A DNA stretch of 64,000 nucleotides from assembly GCA_002011215.1 (NCBI GenBank), contig MTML01000083.1, positions 1 through 64,000 of the forward strand, read 5' to 3'. How positions within the stretch are numbered: position 1 is the first letter of the stretch; the number at the start of each line of letters is the position of its first letter. The notes under the pieces were generated by a model. The model worked only from the letters and a program-made list of their open reading frames with translations, was not told the origin of the DNA and searched no databases. Position numbers and translations under genes: made by a program. Shown piece after piece: positions 28,593 to 38,057 of the stretch. This DNA comes from Archaeoglobus sp. JdFR-24. GTDB lineage: Archaea; Halobacteriota; Archaeoglobi; Archaeoglobales; Archaeoglobaceae.

Positions 28593-29585
28593 ATGAATAT
28601 GAGATTGAGATTGATGACCGCAGTTTTCCTCATTGTTATGCTGTCTTCATCCGTTCATGGTTTAAATGTGGTGTGCTCAATCCCTGACCTTGTTCCGATC
28701 GTTAAGGCAGTGGGTGGTGAGAGGGTTCATGTTACCAGTATAATGCCAGCAGGAAGTGATCCCCATTCCTTTACAGTCTCCAGTTCTGCAATGGAGAATA
28801 TAAAAAATTCGGATCTGATTGTTCTTGCCAATTCCAATCTCCTTCACTTCGAGGAAAAGATTAAAGAAGATAATTCACTTAAATACCTGGATTTCGAGGA
28901 TTATGAAAAATATGGAGCCACGCTTGATGTGTTTCCAAAATTCGGAGAGAACCCACATGGATACTGGTTGAAGCTGGATAACGGTATAGCAATCGCAAAA
29001 GCAGTTAAAGAGAGGCTTTCATCGATCTCACCTTCAGATAAAGAATACTTCGAGAGAAATCTCGAGGTTTTTATAAATGAAGTTGAGAGTGTGAAAAGAG
29101 TTACAAAGGAAATCGTGAAGATGAATAAACTTGAGAACAGAACATGTGTTGCAGCTGTTCCAGGAGTTTCCTATATCATACAGAATATGGATATGAATGT
29201 CGGCTCGGTTTTGCTCGGAGAGGGGATTGGCTTTGCCAGTGGATCAGAGATTTACGAAATTGTGAGGAAACTAAAAAATTCGGAATACTCTTGCATTGTT
29301 GTTCCAAAATTTATGGAGAACGCAAAAGCAGGAGAGATCGCCAGACAGCTTTCCCAAGACACTGAAAAACCGGTCATCTACGTTAAATTCACCATGGCTG
29401 GAAAAAATGATAGCTATACCAGCTTACACCTTTACAACCTGATTAAATTCTCTGTTGAGATTGAGGATGTTGCAAACACAAATTCCAACACCGGTAACGG
29501 ATACCTTAGATACACCATCTTTATTCTCATTTTTGTAGCAATAGCTGAAGCGATCCTGATACTGAAGATGAGGGTGAAAAAATAG
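28593..29585 (+). CDS. Metal ABC transporter substrate-binding protein (ZnuA/TroA family)
   Basis: A 330-residue cluster A-I solute-binding protein for Zn, Mn or Fe. It has a signal-like hydrophobic start (residues 5-22), then NVVCSIPDLVPIVKAVGG. The metal-site motif SDPHSFTVS carries the first His ligand. Instead of a lipobox anchor, it ends with a C-terminal membrane helix (about 302-325, YTIFILIFVAIAEAILIL) and a basic tail, so it is tethered outside the cell from its C-terminus. The His-rich loop of zinc-specific ZnuA is absent. It starts 4 bases after the repressor gene. Confidence 0.92.
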   Translation: MNMRLRLMTAVFLIVMLSSSVHGLNVVCSIPDLVPIVKAVGGERVHVTSIMPAGSDPHSFTVSSSAMENIKNSDLIVLANSNLLHFEEKIKEDNSLKYLDFEDYEKYGATLDVFPKFGENPHGYWLKLDNGIAIAKAVKERLSSISPSDKEYFERNLEVFINEVESVKRVTKEIVKMNKLENRTCVAAVPGVSYIIQNMDMNVGSVLLGEGIGFASGSEIYEIVRKLKNSEYSCIVVPKFMENAKAGEIARQLSQDTEKPVIYVKFTMAGKNDSYTSLHLYNLIKFSVEIEDVANTNSNTGNGYLRYTIFILIFVAIAEAILILKMRVKK

Positions 29586-29625
29586 ATGTTCAGAAGATTA
29601 ACGTAAATTGAGAAGGAGGAAGAAT

Positions 29626-30405
29626 ATGTATCCAGTAGTCTTAAAGGATGTTGAATTCGGTTACAATGGAGAGGAAGTTTTGAAAGATATCACTTTCAAG
29701 ATTGATGAAGGTGAGTTCGTTGCAGTTATGGGGCCAAATGGATCCGGAAAAACTACACTATTAAAACTCATTCTGGGACTTTTAAAACCAAAAAAAGGAA
29801 AAATTGCTGTATTCGGAGTTGATCCATCTCGAGATAAAGATAAAATACAGAACTTTATCGGGTTTATGCCACAGAAGGAGCACATCTCATCCAAATTCCC
29901 CATTTTAGTTAAAGATGTAGTGTTGCTTGGCAGGCTTGCGAGGAAAGGAATAGTTTCAACAATCAATGAAGAGGATATGGAAAGAGCTAAGGAGGCTTTA
30001 AAAGCCGTTGGACTTGAAGATTTGTGGGAGAAAAGGTTTAACGAGCTAAGTGAGGGGCAAAAACAAAGGGTTCTTCTTGCGAGAGCTTTAGCGGTCGAAC
30101 CCAGAATTCTTTTACTCGATGAGCCTTTTAACGGTGTCGATATACCCAGTCAGAATAAAATTATCGAGCTAATGGAAGACCTCACCAAAAAGGGCACAAC
30201 TGTCATAATGGTCGTCCACAATATCAATCCCCTGCTCCACCACATTCACAAAGTTATCCTTCTCAATCGCCGGTTAATTGCTTTTGGAGAGGTTTCAGAA
30301 GTTTTGAAGGCTGAAAAAATGATTGAAACCTATGGTGCTTCAATACCCATTATTGTCTGCGAAGAGGGTTTTGCGCATCCCTTATTCGGTGATACACATG
30401 GGTAA
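29626..30405 (+). CDS. Metal ABC transporter ATP-binding protein (ZnuC-like)
   Basis: A 259-residue ABC ATPase. Walker A is GPNGSGKTT, the signature reads LSEGQKQR, Walker B is ILLLDEPF, and the switch His is in MVVHNINP. I chose the ATG at 29626, preceded by AGAAGGAGGA; a frame opening at TTG 29608 reads through that ribosome site. It drives metal import together with the adjacent binding protein and permease. Confidence 0.95.
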   Translation: MYPVVLKDVEFGYNGEEVLKDITFKIDEGEFVAVMGPNGSGKTTLLKLILGLLKPKKGKIAVFGVDPSRDKDKIQNFIGFMPQKEHISSKFPILVKDVVLLGRLARKGIVSTINEEDMERAKEALKAVGLEDLWEKRFNELSEGQKQRVLLARALAVEPRILLLDEPFNGVDIPSQNKIIELMEDLTKKGTTVIMVVHNINPLLHHIHKVILLNRRLIAFGEVSEVLKAEKMIETYGASIPIIVCEEGFAHPLFGDTHG

Positions 30406-30412
30406 TTGACAG

Positions 30413-31243
30413 GTGGTGCTCGTGAACCTGGATAGTATATTCCACCAACCATATATGATTCGATCCATAATAGGTATTTTTCTCATAGCTGTGAATGCAT
30501 CCATCGCAGGATCCTTTACCGTGTTCCGGAACGTTTCCTTTCTGGTCGCAGGAGCGAGTCATTCAGCCCTTGCCGGTGCTGCTCTGGTGATTTTACTTGA
30601 AACTTACAACATAGTATACATCAATCCACTCTTTGGTGGAATTCTATTTGCTGTACTTCTGGCACTATCAGCTGGTTATGCGTCACAGGATGAGGGGATC
30701 AATACTGCAATAGGAATATCATTTGCCATGTCCATGAGTCTGGCGATTCTGTTTATTTCTATGATTAGAGAGTACGCAGCAAGAGTCTGGGGGTTGCTTA
30801 TAGGAGATCTTCTTCTTCTCACCAACGATGATTTGATCCTGATGTTTATTTCAACTATTATAGTAGTTTCAATTGTCTTGCTGTTTTACAGATCTTTTCT
30901 ATTTATATCATTCGATATCGAAGGAGCTATGGCTTTCGGGATAAATGCAAGCTTGCTTAACTACCTCCTTCTTGCAATTATAGCGATATCAGTTGTGGTT
31001 TTGCTTAAGGGGGTTGGGGCCATTCTTGTTTTTGCGATGCTCGTTGCGCCAGCTGCTGCAGCCAATGAGGTTGCCAAAAAGGTCAGAGATGTCTTCATTA
31101 TTTCTTTCTTTATTGCACTTTTCAGCGGATTTTTTGGACTTTTCATTTCCTTTTTCTTTGAGGTTTCACCCGGGGCAATCGCATCCCTAACTGCAACATC
31201 AATTTATTTCTTCGCAATAATAACCAAGAAGTATATACATTAA
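30413..31243 (+). CDS. Metal ABC transporter permease (ZnuB-like)
   Basis: A 276-residue permease of the ABC-3 family with about eight to nine membrane helices. Family landmarks include FRNVSFLVAGASHSALAGAAL near residues 40-60 and the cytoplasmic coupling region VAPAAAANEVAKKV near 220. It starts with GTG, 7 bases after the ATPase gene, and completes the transporter encoded by the operon. Confidence 0.93.
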   Translation: MVLVNLDSIFHQPYMIRSIIGIFLIAVNASIAGSFTVFRNVSFLVAGASHSALAGAALVILLETYNIVYINPLFGGILFAVLLALSAGYASQDEGINTAIGISFAMSMSLAILFISMIREYAARVWGLLIGDLLLLTNDDLILMFISTIIVVSIVLLFYRSFLFISFDIEGAMAFGINASLLNYLLLAIIAISVVVLLKGVGAILVFAMLVAPAAAANEVAKKVRDVFIISFFIALFSGFFGLFISFFFEVSPGAIASLTATSIYFFAIITKKYIH

Positions 31244-31282
31244 TTTAATTTTATTTTCCAATTTTCCGAATCTATATTTTAT

Positions 31283-31546
31283 TTACACACTTTTATCTTT
31301 TATAATTTTGCTTACGCCTTCAGGAGAGAATTTGTTGAGTATGTCATCCATAGATAGATTTTCACCAAGCAGCTCACCATTAACCACAATGGCCGGAGCA
31401 GTTATACCTTCAGTCGGATAAAGAATTTTTAGGGATAACTCTCCATCGAAGTTGTCAATAAGTTCAACTATTGCCCTCATGACGTTTTCTGTCAACCGCT
31501 TGCATCTGGCTCCCGGTGGATTATTTCTAAAAACTTCAATTTCCAT
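31283..31546 (-). CDS. Small thioredoxin-fold-like protein
   Basis: An 87-residue protein starting MEIEVFRNNPPGARCKRLTE. The strand-helix-strand order and a Pro before a strand (TAPAIVVNGELLGE) resemble the cis-Pro loop of small thioredoxin-like proteins. Only one cysteine (Cys15) is present, so ordinary dithiol exchange is unlikely. I chose the ATG at 31546; a longer frame adds 15 unlike residues. Convergent with the metal permease gene. Confidence 0.6.
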   Translation of the reverse strand: MEIEVFRNNPPGARCKRLTENVMRAIVELIDNFDGELSLKILYPTEGITAPAIVVNGELLGENLSMDDILNKFSPEGVSKIIKDKSV

Positions 31547-31773
31547 GCAAAGCAAATAAATTTTGAGATTTATAAACATTTGCCAATTCATTAAAACTGC
31601 TGATGGATTATCATATGCTCATTAAATATTAACATAAGAATTTAGCTTTTGAATCTACGATTCAATTGAGATCGGAGCTTTCGAGGCATCATTTAAAAAT
31701 ACCGAATATTTCAAAATTCAATCTCCATGGTTCTCAGGCTAACGTTTATTAACACTAAACATAACTTATAGGC

Positions 31774-32052
31774 ATGCCACCTCTTGAAATCTTAGCATTT
31801 GTCGTCGGAATAATATATGGATTCCTAAATCCAGGAAAGGAAGACAGAATAAAGCTTCTGAAGAAAGCTATAGTCATAGGGATAGGAATTGGTTTAATTA
31901 TAGGTGCTATAGCTGCGATTTTCCTGCCCATTATAGGAATATTCATCGCTGGAGCCGGAATTATCGCCTTCACGTTTCTTTCAATATATCTTGCCATATT
32001 TTTCATACTTGGATCGTTCATCGGAGACATGCTTGAAAGAGCGATTAGATAA
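31774..32052 (+). CDS. Small membrane protein
   Basis: A 92-residue protein with a first hydrophobic segment (4-18), a charged loop (NPGKEDRIKLLKK) and two to three more membrane helices rich in Ile and Gly (32-80), ending in DMLERAIR. No family recognised. A TATA-like element about 25 bases upstream and an intact frame support it as real. Confidence 0.6.
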   Translation: MPPLEILAFVVGIIYGFLNPGKEDRIKLLKKAIVIGIGIGLIIGAIAAIFLPIIGIFIAGAGIIAFTFLSIYLAIFFILGSFIGDMLERAIR

Positions 32053-32187
32053 AATCGGATGGTTGGATGCTGGAACCAAATGATAGACTGGCTTTATTTA
32101 AACCTTGAGTTTCTCGAAACCAAGCTTCTGGAGTTTTTATCTACATGTTTTTATCTACATGAAACACCCTGTCGCAAGAAAAATGAT

Positions 32188-32259
32188 GGGCTCGCCCGGA
32201 TTCGAACCGGGGACCTTCGCCTCGTCAAGGCGACGTCATAACCACTAGACTACGAGCCC
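32188..32259 (-). tRNA. tRNA-Val (anticodon GAC)
   Basis: A 72-nt cloverleaf: acceptor GGGCTCG/CGAGCCC, D arm GTC..GAC, anticodon stem TCGCC/GGCGA with loop TTGACGA (anticodon GAC), and T arm CCCGG-TTCGAAT-CCGGG. No intron and no encoded CCA. Confidence 0.97.
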
Positions 32260-32538
32260 TTTTCTCTCACTTTACCATACTTCACTTTATACTTGGTATG
32301 TTTAGCAATCATGCTGTCTCCTTGTTTATGAAGTTTATGGTTATTTTTGCACCTTATAGGGGGTTATGAGTACCTGCATCTAAATTCTGTAATAAGCTAT
32401 AGATGTGATAGTATCAGTAGTTTGGAAATCTTGAGCCTTTTGTTTTTAATTCTGGATTGTTTTTCGGAATTTTTCAGATTGTTTTAAAGGCATCTGTTTC
32501 CTCAAAAAAATTTATATCTACTACTCCAAAAACAAATT

Positions 32539-33921
32539 ATGGAAATTAAAGGATTGTTAGTAAAAATCAGGTTCAAAACATCCTTAAACCAAATTATGCT
32601 GAACTTAAAAAGTCTCAGCCCTGGAAAATCATCTCATTACTTCATTCATACAATCCTGCTCATTCTAATCACTCCCGCAATTTTAATTCCAGTAACTGCT
32701 GTGGTTGTGGAAGTCGAGATCAATGGAGAGATTAGTCAGGGGACATTCATCACAATCGAAAAAGCCTTTAAAGAGGCTGAAAAAATGAATGCTTCTGCCA
32801 TTTTAATTATAATTAACACTCCTGGTGGACTTGTATCTTCGACCGAGAAAATCATATCGTTGATTCTTAACAGCAGAATACCTGTAATAACTTATGTTTA
32901 TCCACAGGGAGCATTTTCAGCTTCAGCAGGTTCTTTTATTCTTATTTCAGGACATATTGCAGCCATGTCAAGTGGGACTTCTGTTGGAGCTGCGACTCCT
33001 GTGGGGATCGGTATAACAGGAGTTAGCCCGGTAGAAAACAAAACAATAAACTATATAGCAAGTTATGCTAGGAGCATTGCTGAGAAAAGAGGACGGCCAG
33101 CAAATATAGCCGAGAAGTTTGTAACTGAGAGCTTAAGCCTCACATCAAAAGAGGCTTTTGAAGTAGGAATAGTCGATGTGCTGGCGGATACAAAAGAAGA
33201 TCTTTTTACCAAAATAAACGGAAAGAAGATCAAACTTGATGGACAGGAAGTTACTCTTCACCTGTCAGGCGATATTATAAGAATTCAAAAGCCCCTACAA
33301 GCACAGATTTTCGAGCTTATTTCAAATCCTCAGGTTGCTGGAGTTCTCTTTTTAATTGGAGTTTATGGTCTGATCTTCGGTTTAACCTCTCCTGGGATTC
33401 TTTCCGAAACCATAGGTGCTATATCTCTGGTTCTTTCTCTTGTTGGTCTTGGAGCTATTGGAATAAACGTACTCGGTATTTTGCTCGTTTTACTGGGTAT
33501 TGTTTTCCTGGCAGCTGAACTTCTAACACCTACTTACGGCGTTCTTGGTGCTGCATCAGTGATAAGCATAACTCTTGGCACTCTTATGCTTATAGACGAG
33601 CCATTAATGCCCATGGGCTTTTACATTTCATTCTACACCCTTGTGGCTGGTATTGGTATTGGTACCGGTGCCGTAATGACCTTCATTCTGATCAAAATAT
33701 TTCGACTGAAAAAAGCTAGAAAAAAGGTGGGTGGAGAGGCTCTGATAGGTCAAAAGGGTGAAGTTATTGAATTCAAAGATAGAGAAGGATTTGCAAAAAT
33801 TAGGGGGGAGATATGGAGGGTGAAAAGCGATCAAGAACTTTCCAAAGGGGAAAGAATAATTGTCAGAGAAAGAGATGGGCTTACTCTTATCGTAGATAAA
33901 ATTGAAGAGTCTGAGGATTGA
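32539..33921 (+). CDS. NfeD-family membrane serine protease (ClpP-like, with NfeD tail)
   Basis: A 460-residue membrane protease. After an N-terminal signal-like helix (about 33-56) comes a ClpP/SppA-like domain (57-235) with the Ser-Lys dyad region FSASAGSF (Ser129 as probable nucleophile) and a candidate Lys in SIAEKRGR. Four to five membrane helices (about 265-395) follow, then a C-terminal NfeD OB-fold (about 400-455, GQKGEVIEFKDREGFAKIRGEIWRVKS). Pyrococcus homologues cut stomatin; no stomatin gene lies beside it here. A TATA-like TTTATATCTAC about 25 bases upstream suggests a leaderless mRNA. Confidence 0.92.
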   Translation: MEIKGLLVKIRFKTSLNQIMLNLKSLSPGKSSHYFIHTILLILITPAILIPVTAVVVEVEINGEISQGTFITIEKAFKEAEKMNASAILIIINTPGGLVSSTEKIISLILNSRIPVITYVYPQGAFSASAGSFILISGHIAAMSSGTSVGAATPVGIGITGVSPVENKTINYIASYARSIAEKRGRPANIAEKFVTESLSLTSKEAFEVGIVDVLADTKEDLFTKINGKKIKLDGQEVTLHLSGDIIRIQKPLQAQIFELISNPQVAGVLFLIGVYGLIFGLTSPGILSETIGAISLVLSLVGLGAIGINVLGILLVLLGIVFLAAELLTPTYGVLGAASVISITLGTLMLIDEPLMPMGFYISFYTLVAGIGIGTGAVMTFILIKIFRLKKARKKVGGEALIGQKGEVIEFKDREGFAKIRGEIWRVKSDQELSKGERIIVRERDGLTLIVDKIEESED

Positions 33922-34040
33922 GAACGAGATAAAATGATAATAGGAAGAGACTGAAATCAGGGTATAACAAAAAAAGGAATTTTTGTCCAAGAACATACCA
34001 TAGATCAGACTATTAAACAGGTCATTAAAGGGTGATGCAT

Positions 34041-34295
34041 ATGAAAGAAGGCCTTGGGGAAGAACTGATCCAAGAGACAGAAAAATGGCTGAAAAAAATA
34101 GAGAACAAAATTGATGAGCTCAGTGATAAAAGTGATAGCAATTTCGTTAATAACATCAAAGCATACATTCATGATTCGAAATACTTTATGAAGAAGGGTG
34201 ATCTGATAAGAGCTTTTGAATGTGTTGTATGGGCATGGGCATGGCTTGAAATTGGTGAATTAACTAATAGAATACATTTTTCCAAAAAAAAATGA
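34041..34295 (+). CDS. DUF357 family small helical protein
   Basis: An 84-residue, mainly helical archaeal protein of the DUF357 type: Lys/Glu-rich helices, then AYIHDSKYFMKKGDLIRAFECVVWAWAWLEIG. The ATG at 34041 fits best with GGTGA as ribosome site; GTG and ATG codons lie 9 and 6 bases upstream in frame. Function of the family unknown to me. Confidence 0.8.
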   Translation: MKEGLGEELIQETEKWLKKIENKIDELSDKSDSNFVNNIKAYIHDSKYFMKKGDLIRAFECVVWAWAWLEIGELTNRIHFSKKK

Positions 34296-34494
34296 AGAGA
34301 AGACGTCAACAGACCACTAACATGGTACTTGGTAAACAGAAATCAGAGAATCAGGGATTTGGAGACATATAATTGAGAACAGAGAATTGAGATCGTTCAG
34401 GATTTTAACGTTCAGGATTTGGAAATAAGTTTACAAAAATAAAAAGTGATCATCAAGATAAACTAAAGCAGATTAAAGGTATTGAAGACAAAAA

Positions 34495-35130
34495 TCAGAT
34501 GTAACATGAAGCCTTTGTGATCTTCCGACCAATATCACCCTTGAACCTCAGAATAAGATCTCCTCTACCTGTCTTCACCACGATTTCCGTTTCATTTTCA
34601 TAGACACAAACTTTGAAGTGAGACACATTTTCTTCAACACTGCCGAGGCCGTTAATGATTTCGATTTTGCCGTTACAATCATCTTCGAGGAATAATTTTG
34701 TATTTCTAAATCTCTCAAAATCCTTCAGTGCTTCAACCTGTTCCGAGAGTTCAATGTATCCATTAAATATACTTTTAAGTCGCCTTACTGTCTCGTCTGC
34801 ACTTATTTTAAGCTTGTGGATCATATATGCTCCAAGAATACAGCCCGTTTTGCTTTTGCCAAGCTGACAGTGAGCCACAACTGGACCGTTTACTGAGTCG
34901 ATGAATTCCACGGCTTCAGCGAGCTGATCAAGATATGGTGCCTTAAACTCTCCCAGTGGAATATGATGATAATCAAAATACTTTATTTCTTCATAGCAGA
35001 GTGGTTCATTGGTTAATGTAAGAATACCCTTATATCCCATGTCTCTTAGCTGTAAAAGTGCTTCTCTGTCTGGAAAACCCATGCCCGCAAGTTTGCCCTC
35101 TATGATTATCTTGAAATTCGTGAGAGGCAT
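34495..35130 (-). CDS. Dual-specificity/tyrosine-phosphatase-like protein with altered P-loop
   Basis: A 211-residue protein. Residues 1-145 follow the cysteine-phosphatase fold, with a first conserved strand (GILTLTNEP) and the P-loop HCQLGKSKTG. Cys88 and Gly91 fit the HCxxGxxR signature, but position 94 is Lys instead of the phosphate-binding Arg. The general-acid region is not clear. About 65 C-terminal residues form an extra beta-rich domain. The protein may be a weak phosphatase or a phosphate sensor. It is transcribed in the same direction as the ThiN fusion gene, 354 bases away. Confidence 0.78.
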   Translation of the reverse strand: MPLTNFKIIIEGKLAGMGFPDREALLQLRDMGYKGILTLTNEPLCYEEIKYFDYHHIPLGEFKAPYLDQLAEAVEFIDSVNGPVVAHCQLGKSKTGCILGAYMIHKLKISADETVRRLKSIFNGYIELSEQVEALKDFERFRNTKLFLEDDCNGKIEIINGLGSVEENVSHFKVCVYENETEIVVKTGRGDLILRFKGDIGRKITKASCYI

Positions 35131-35484
35131 ATGTCCCTTAATTAGGTAAATTTAATAAATCTTTCCCCGTTTTGAGGTCGTCTACAATACTTTGTTGAGG
35201 TCTGTAGTCGAGGTGTTCTCAGATTTTTTATATTCATTAAACTTTCAGGTCATGATATTATGGCGAATACGAAGATAAATTTAATTAAGGCAATTAAAAT
35301 TTATATACGGGTGTTCTTAAACGGGACACTATTTTTATCAAAATCATATAGGTTTTTTATTTTTTTGAGTTCATAGTATACTATTCTGAAATCCATATTA
35401 ACTCATATACTATATAATGTATCGCGGTTAAAGGAAGTTATCTAAGGTATGGTGTCGAATATGCTGTGTTAGATGGCATTACTC
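35131..35484. other. AT-rich intergenic interval
   Basis: No gene or RNA is seen. Short TATA-like stretches (TTTATATAC near 35298, ATACTATATAATG near 35407) occur without an obvious gene to serve on the plus strand. Confidence 0.35.
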
Positions 35485-37128
35485 CTACACTTTATTCCCA
35501 TTTTGTTCCAATCCTTCAAAGAAAACCGGCCAGAAGGGATCCTGATCCGGTATTGCTAATGGAACAATGCTTCCATCAAGACGTCTCATTATCCTTGTTT
35601 TAGGGTCATCTGTAACCTTACCTACGACAGATGCATCTATACCTACCTTTTTCAATCTGCGAATTATCTTTTCCGAATGGGTTGGTCTTGCAGTGATGAG
35701 AAGGGAACCTTCTGCGATCGCTGATATGGCATCAATGTTGAAGGCCTCGCATACCATCTTAACTTCTTCAGGATATATGAATGAGGATTCATCTATCTCC
35801 ATGCCAACATTACTGGCATTTGCTATTTCAAAGAGACCTCCAATCACGCCCCCCTCTGTTGCATCGTGCATTGCAGTTACACCACCAGCTTCCATCGCGC
35901 TCAGAGCATCTTTAACTACAGTCATTTGTTTACAAAGAGCCTTTGCTTTTTCAACAAGTTCTGGAGAGTACCTTTCAAGCAGTTCTTCTTCACGCAAAAC
36001 AGCCAGTATTCCAGCTGTCTCTATTGCAGGTCCTTTTGTTAGAATGACATCATCGCCAGGTTTTGCACCAGCAGGTGTGACATAACTGTCTTTATCAGCG
36101 ATTGCAAATACTGTTATTCCACCAATTGTTGGTGCAGCAAATCCTGGATAATACCCCGTATGCCCACCAACTATCGTTATTTCAAGTTCAACTGCAGTTC
36201 TATGAATGGAATCTATGATGGTCTTAAAATCTTCCTCGCTTGTCTGAGGAGGCATTAAAAGTGTGTATGACATATATCTTGGTTTGACTCCCATTACAGC
36301 AACATCACTTGCTCCTATATGTACAGTATACCAGCCAAACATCTCAAGGGGTTGCTTTGGAAGGGAGAATATCGGATCTTCTGCAATGATAAGTACCTTG
36401 TCATTCCCTATATCAATAACACCCGCATCAACACCTGTTAAAGGAGGTACGATAACAGTCTCGTCTTTTTTACCAAGTCGTTGCAGGATGAATGATGTAA
36501 AGGTATCGAGGTCGATTTTGCCCACCTTTTGTGGAGGTTGAAAGCTATGTGAATATAGCCTTGCAATCTCGCACACTTCTTTCGCAACTTCAATTGGATC
36601 TCTTCCCACAATTACTGCAACATCTTCTTTACCCACAGCACCAGTCTCATAAAAAACCTTTGGCACCTTATCACCTGCTGCCTTTATCGCCTCCTTTACC
36701 TTCCATGGCATTGATGCCCCCTCTTTTTCTTTAATCTCGTCCGGTTCTTTTGTACGGTCAATAACACTGAATGTCCATCCTTTGTTTCTGCAATGTTCCT
36801 TCAGCCATTTTACCAAGTGGGGGTTACTTGCAAAGTTTATACCTGCCCTGATTGAAGGGTCAATCTTGCTTAGTTCTATGATAAGCCTTGCCATGTGACT
36901 TGATGCACCAAACTTTGGTCTTCCTGCGGCATAAGGCATGCCATTTATAACCGTTATGCGCCCATCAATACCCAAAACATCTTCCGGCCTTTGAGGATCT
37001 GGCTTTGCATAAACCAAGTTTGTCCTCACCTCGGGAATTATAGATGCGAATTCCCTGCACCCCTCAATGTATTGAAGTGCCACAAGCATTTTCCCATACA
37101 TCTCTATTTGAGTATGGTTTAGTTTCAT
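35485..37128 (-). CDS. ThiN (thiamine-phosphate synthase) domain fused to an AIR-synthase/HypE-like domain
   Basis: A 547-residue fusion. Residues about 15-190 match the archaeal ThiN domain, normally the C-terminal part of ThiDN that joins HMP-PP and thiazole phosphate: IPEVRTNLVYAK, then GRPKFGASSHMARLI and a closing GAVGKEDVAVIVGRDP. Residues about 205-540 are a PurM/HypE/SelD-type ATP-binding module (PPLTGVDAGVIDIG, HIGASDVAVMGVKPRYMSYTLLMPP, HDATEGGVIGGLFE). Start at ATG 37128 after AGAAGGAGGA. Because thiD at the left edge lacks ThiN, this could supply thiamine-phosphate synthase activity, with an ATP-dependent partner domain of unknown use. Confidence 0.85.
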   Translation of the reverse strand: MKLNHTQIEMYGKMLVALQYIEGCREFASIIPEVRTNLVYAKPDPQRPEDVLGIDGRITVINGMPYAAGRPKFGASSHMARLIIELSKIDPSIRAGINFASNPHLVKWLKEHCRNKGWTFSVIDRTKEPDEIKEKEGASMPWKVKEAIKAAGDKVPKVFYETGAVGKEDVAVIVGRDPIEVAKEVCEIARLYSHSFQPPQKVGKIDLDTFTSFILQRLGKKDETVIVPPLTGVDAGVIDIGNDKVLIIAEDPIFSLPKQPLEMFGWYTVHIGASDVAVMGVKPRYMSYTLLMPPQTSEEDFKTIIDSIHRTAVELEITIVGGHTGYYPGFAAPTIGGITVFAIADKDSYVTPAGAKPGDDVILTKGPAIETAGILAVLREEELLERYSPELVEKAKALCKQMTVVKDALSAMEAGGVTAMHDATEGGVIGGLFEIANASNVGMEIDESSFIYPEEVKMVCEAFNIDAISAIAEGSLLITARPTHSEKIIRRLKKVGIDASVVGKVTDDPKTRIMRRLDGSIVPLAIPDQDPFWPVFFEGLEQNGNKV

Positions 37129-37280
37129 TTTCAAATTCCTCCTTCTTCTTGAATTTAAGCAATGTCACCTAACTTATAATACATGACATTGAGTCGTATA
37201 TTCTCCCAACTTGGAAAGATGTCTGAAATCTATTTCGAATACATTTCTCGAACTTTGATCATTTTCAGTCTCCTTTTAAG

Positions 37281-37320
37281 AGTGAACTACCCCACCCTCA
37301 CGGACGGATCTTCCCACTTC
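37281..37320 (-). mobile_element. Possible IS200/IS605-type end remnant
   Basis: On the minus strand, GATCCGTCC-GTGA-GGGTGGGGTAGTTCAC forms an imperfect hairpin resembling the subterminal palindrome at the right end of IS200/IS605 elements. Methyltransferase similarity stops exactly where it begins. No transposase gene or left end is nearby, so this is suggestive only. Confidence 0.35.
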
Positions 37321-37514
37321 ACAGAGAGAACTTGCAAACCTTTGCGAATTGGCCCTTCAGTGATAAAGCCGGTACCTACTCCGATATCAGCAGCTATCTT
37401 GCCTTTTTGCACACCAGTTATAAAAGCCCTGTCCCTAACTGCCTCTGAAAAGAAGCTTTTCCACATCTCGTCCCATTGATGGGCTACCTGAGTGAAATAA
37501 CCCCCGTTACTCAC
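37320..37514 (-). pseudogene. Truncated SAM-dependent methyltransferase
   Basis: Only the first 65 residues survive: YFTQVAHQWDEMWKSFFSEAVRD and the SAM-binding motif I (IAADIGVGTGFITEG). After KGLQVLSV, where an acidic SAM-ribose contact should follow, the frame runs into unrelated sequence and stops at 37287. Similar methyltransferases occur with AbrB-type regulators and arsenic or mercury genes. The start is GTG, overlapping the stop of the upstream (dead) gene as GTGA, so it was once the last gene of a three-gene operon. Confidence 0.75.
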
Positions 37515-38057
37515 CGGCTTTCACCACTTTTTCCTTTGACACATAACATATAACGTTTTGGAGATAATGCAAAGTTTGTGTAGCGGAACGAGGCCATTAT
37601 GCTTGAGTTCACGTTTATCTCATCTTTCAGTTTGTCGAGAGCTGAAAGAACGTAAAGAGGATGCAAAGTATTTTTCTGATCTACATCCTTCACCGGAAAA
37701 TAGTAGATTTTAGCTTTCTTTTTTGTAAACTAGAAATCAGCATGATATATGTAGGATCCGTAGCGAGATTCCAGTGTAACAAGTTCTATTCCACCCACAT
37801 TTAATCTTGCGTACATGTTTGAGAGATTTGTAGTCTCATTCTGGAAGTGAGTGTGTCCAAGAATCAAACTCTATAGTTCGGGGAAGCCAGATCTGTTGAA
37901 GTAATGAGATGATTTTGTTTTTGCCGTCACCACCGACATCCCATATATATACTATCAACCCACATAATATCAACCCGCAGACGAGAACTGTAGCGAGGAT
38001 AGATGTTCTCCTATTTACTCTTATATCACTCCTCCTCACGGTAGTGGCCCGTCGCAT
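37511..38057 (-). pseudogene. Disrupted gene for a membrane-anchored protein
   Basis: An ATG frame from 38057 gives a basic start and one membrane helix (ILATVLVCGLILCGLIVYIW) and then stops at 37836. A +1 shift near 37850 continues with LILGHTHFQNETTNLSNMYARL, meets an in-frame TAG near 37728, and runs on through KAKIYYFPVKDVDQ to a stop at 37511. One frameshift plus one nonsense codon therefore split a protein of about 180 residues. Its start overlaps the end of the lipoprotein gene by 22 bases, and its end overlaps the methyltransferase start. Family not recognised. Confidence 0.65.
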
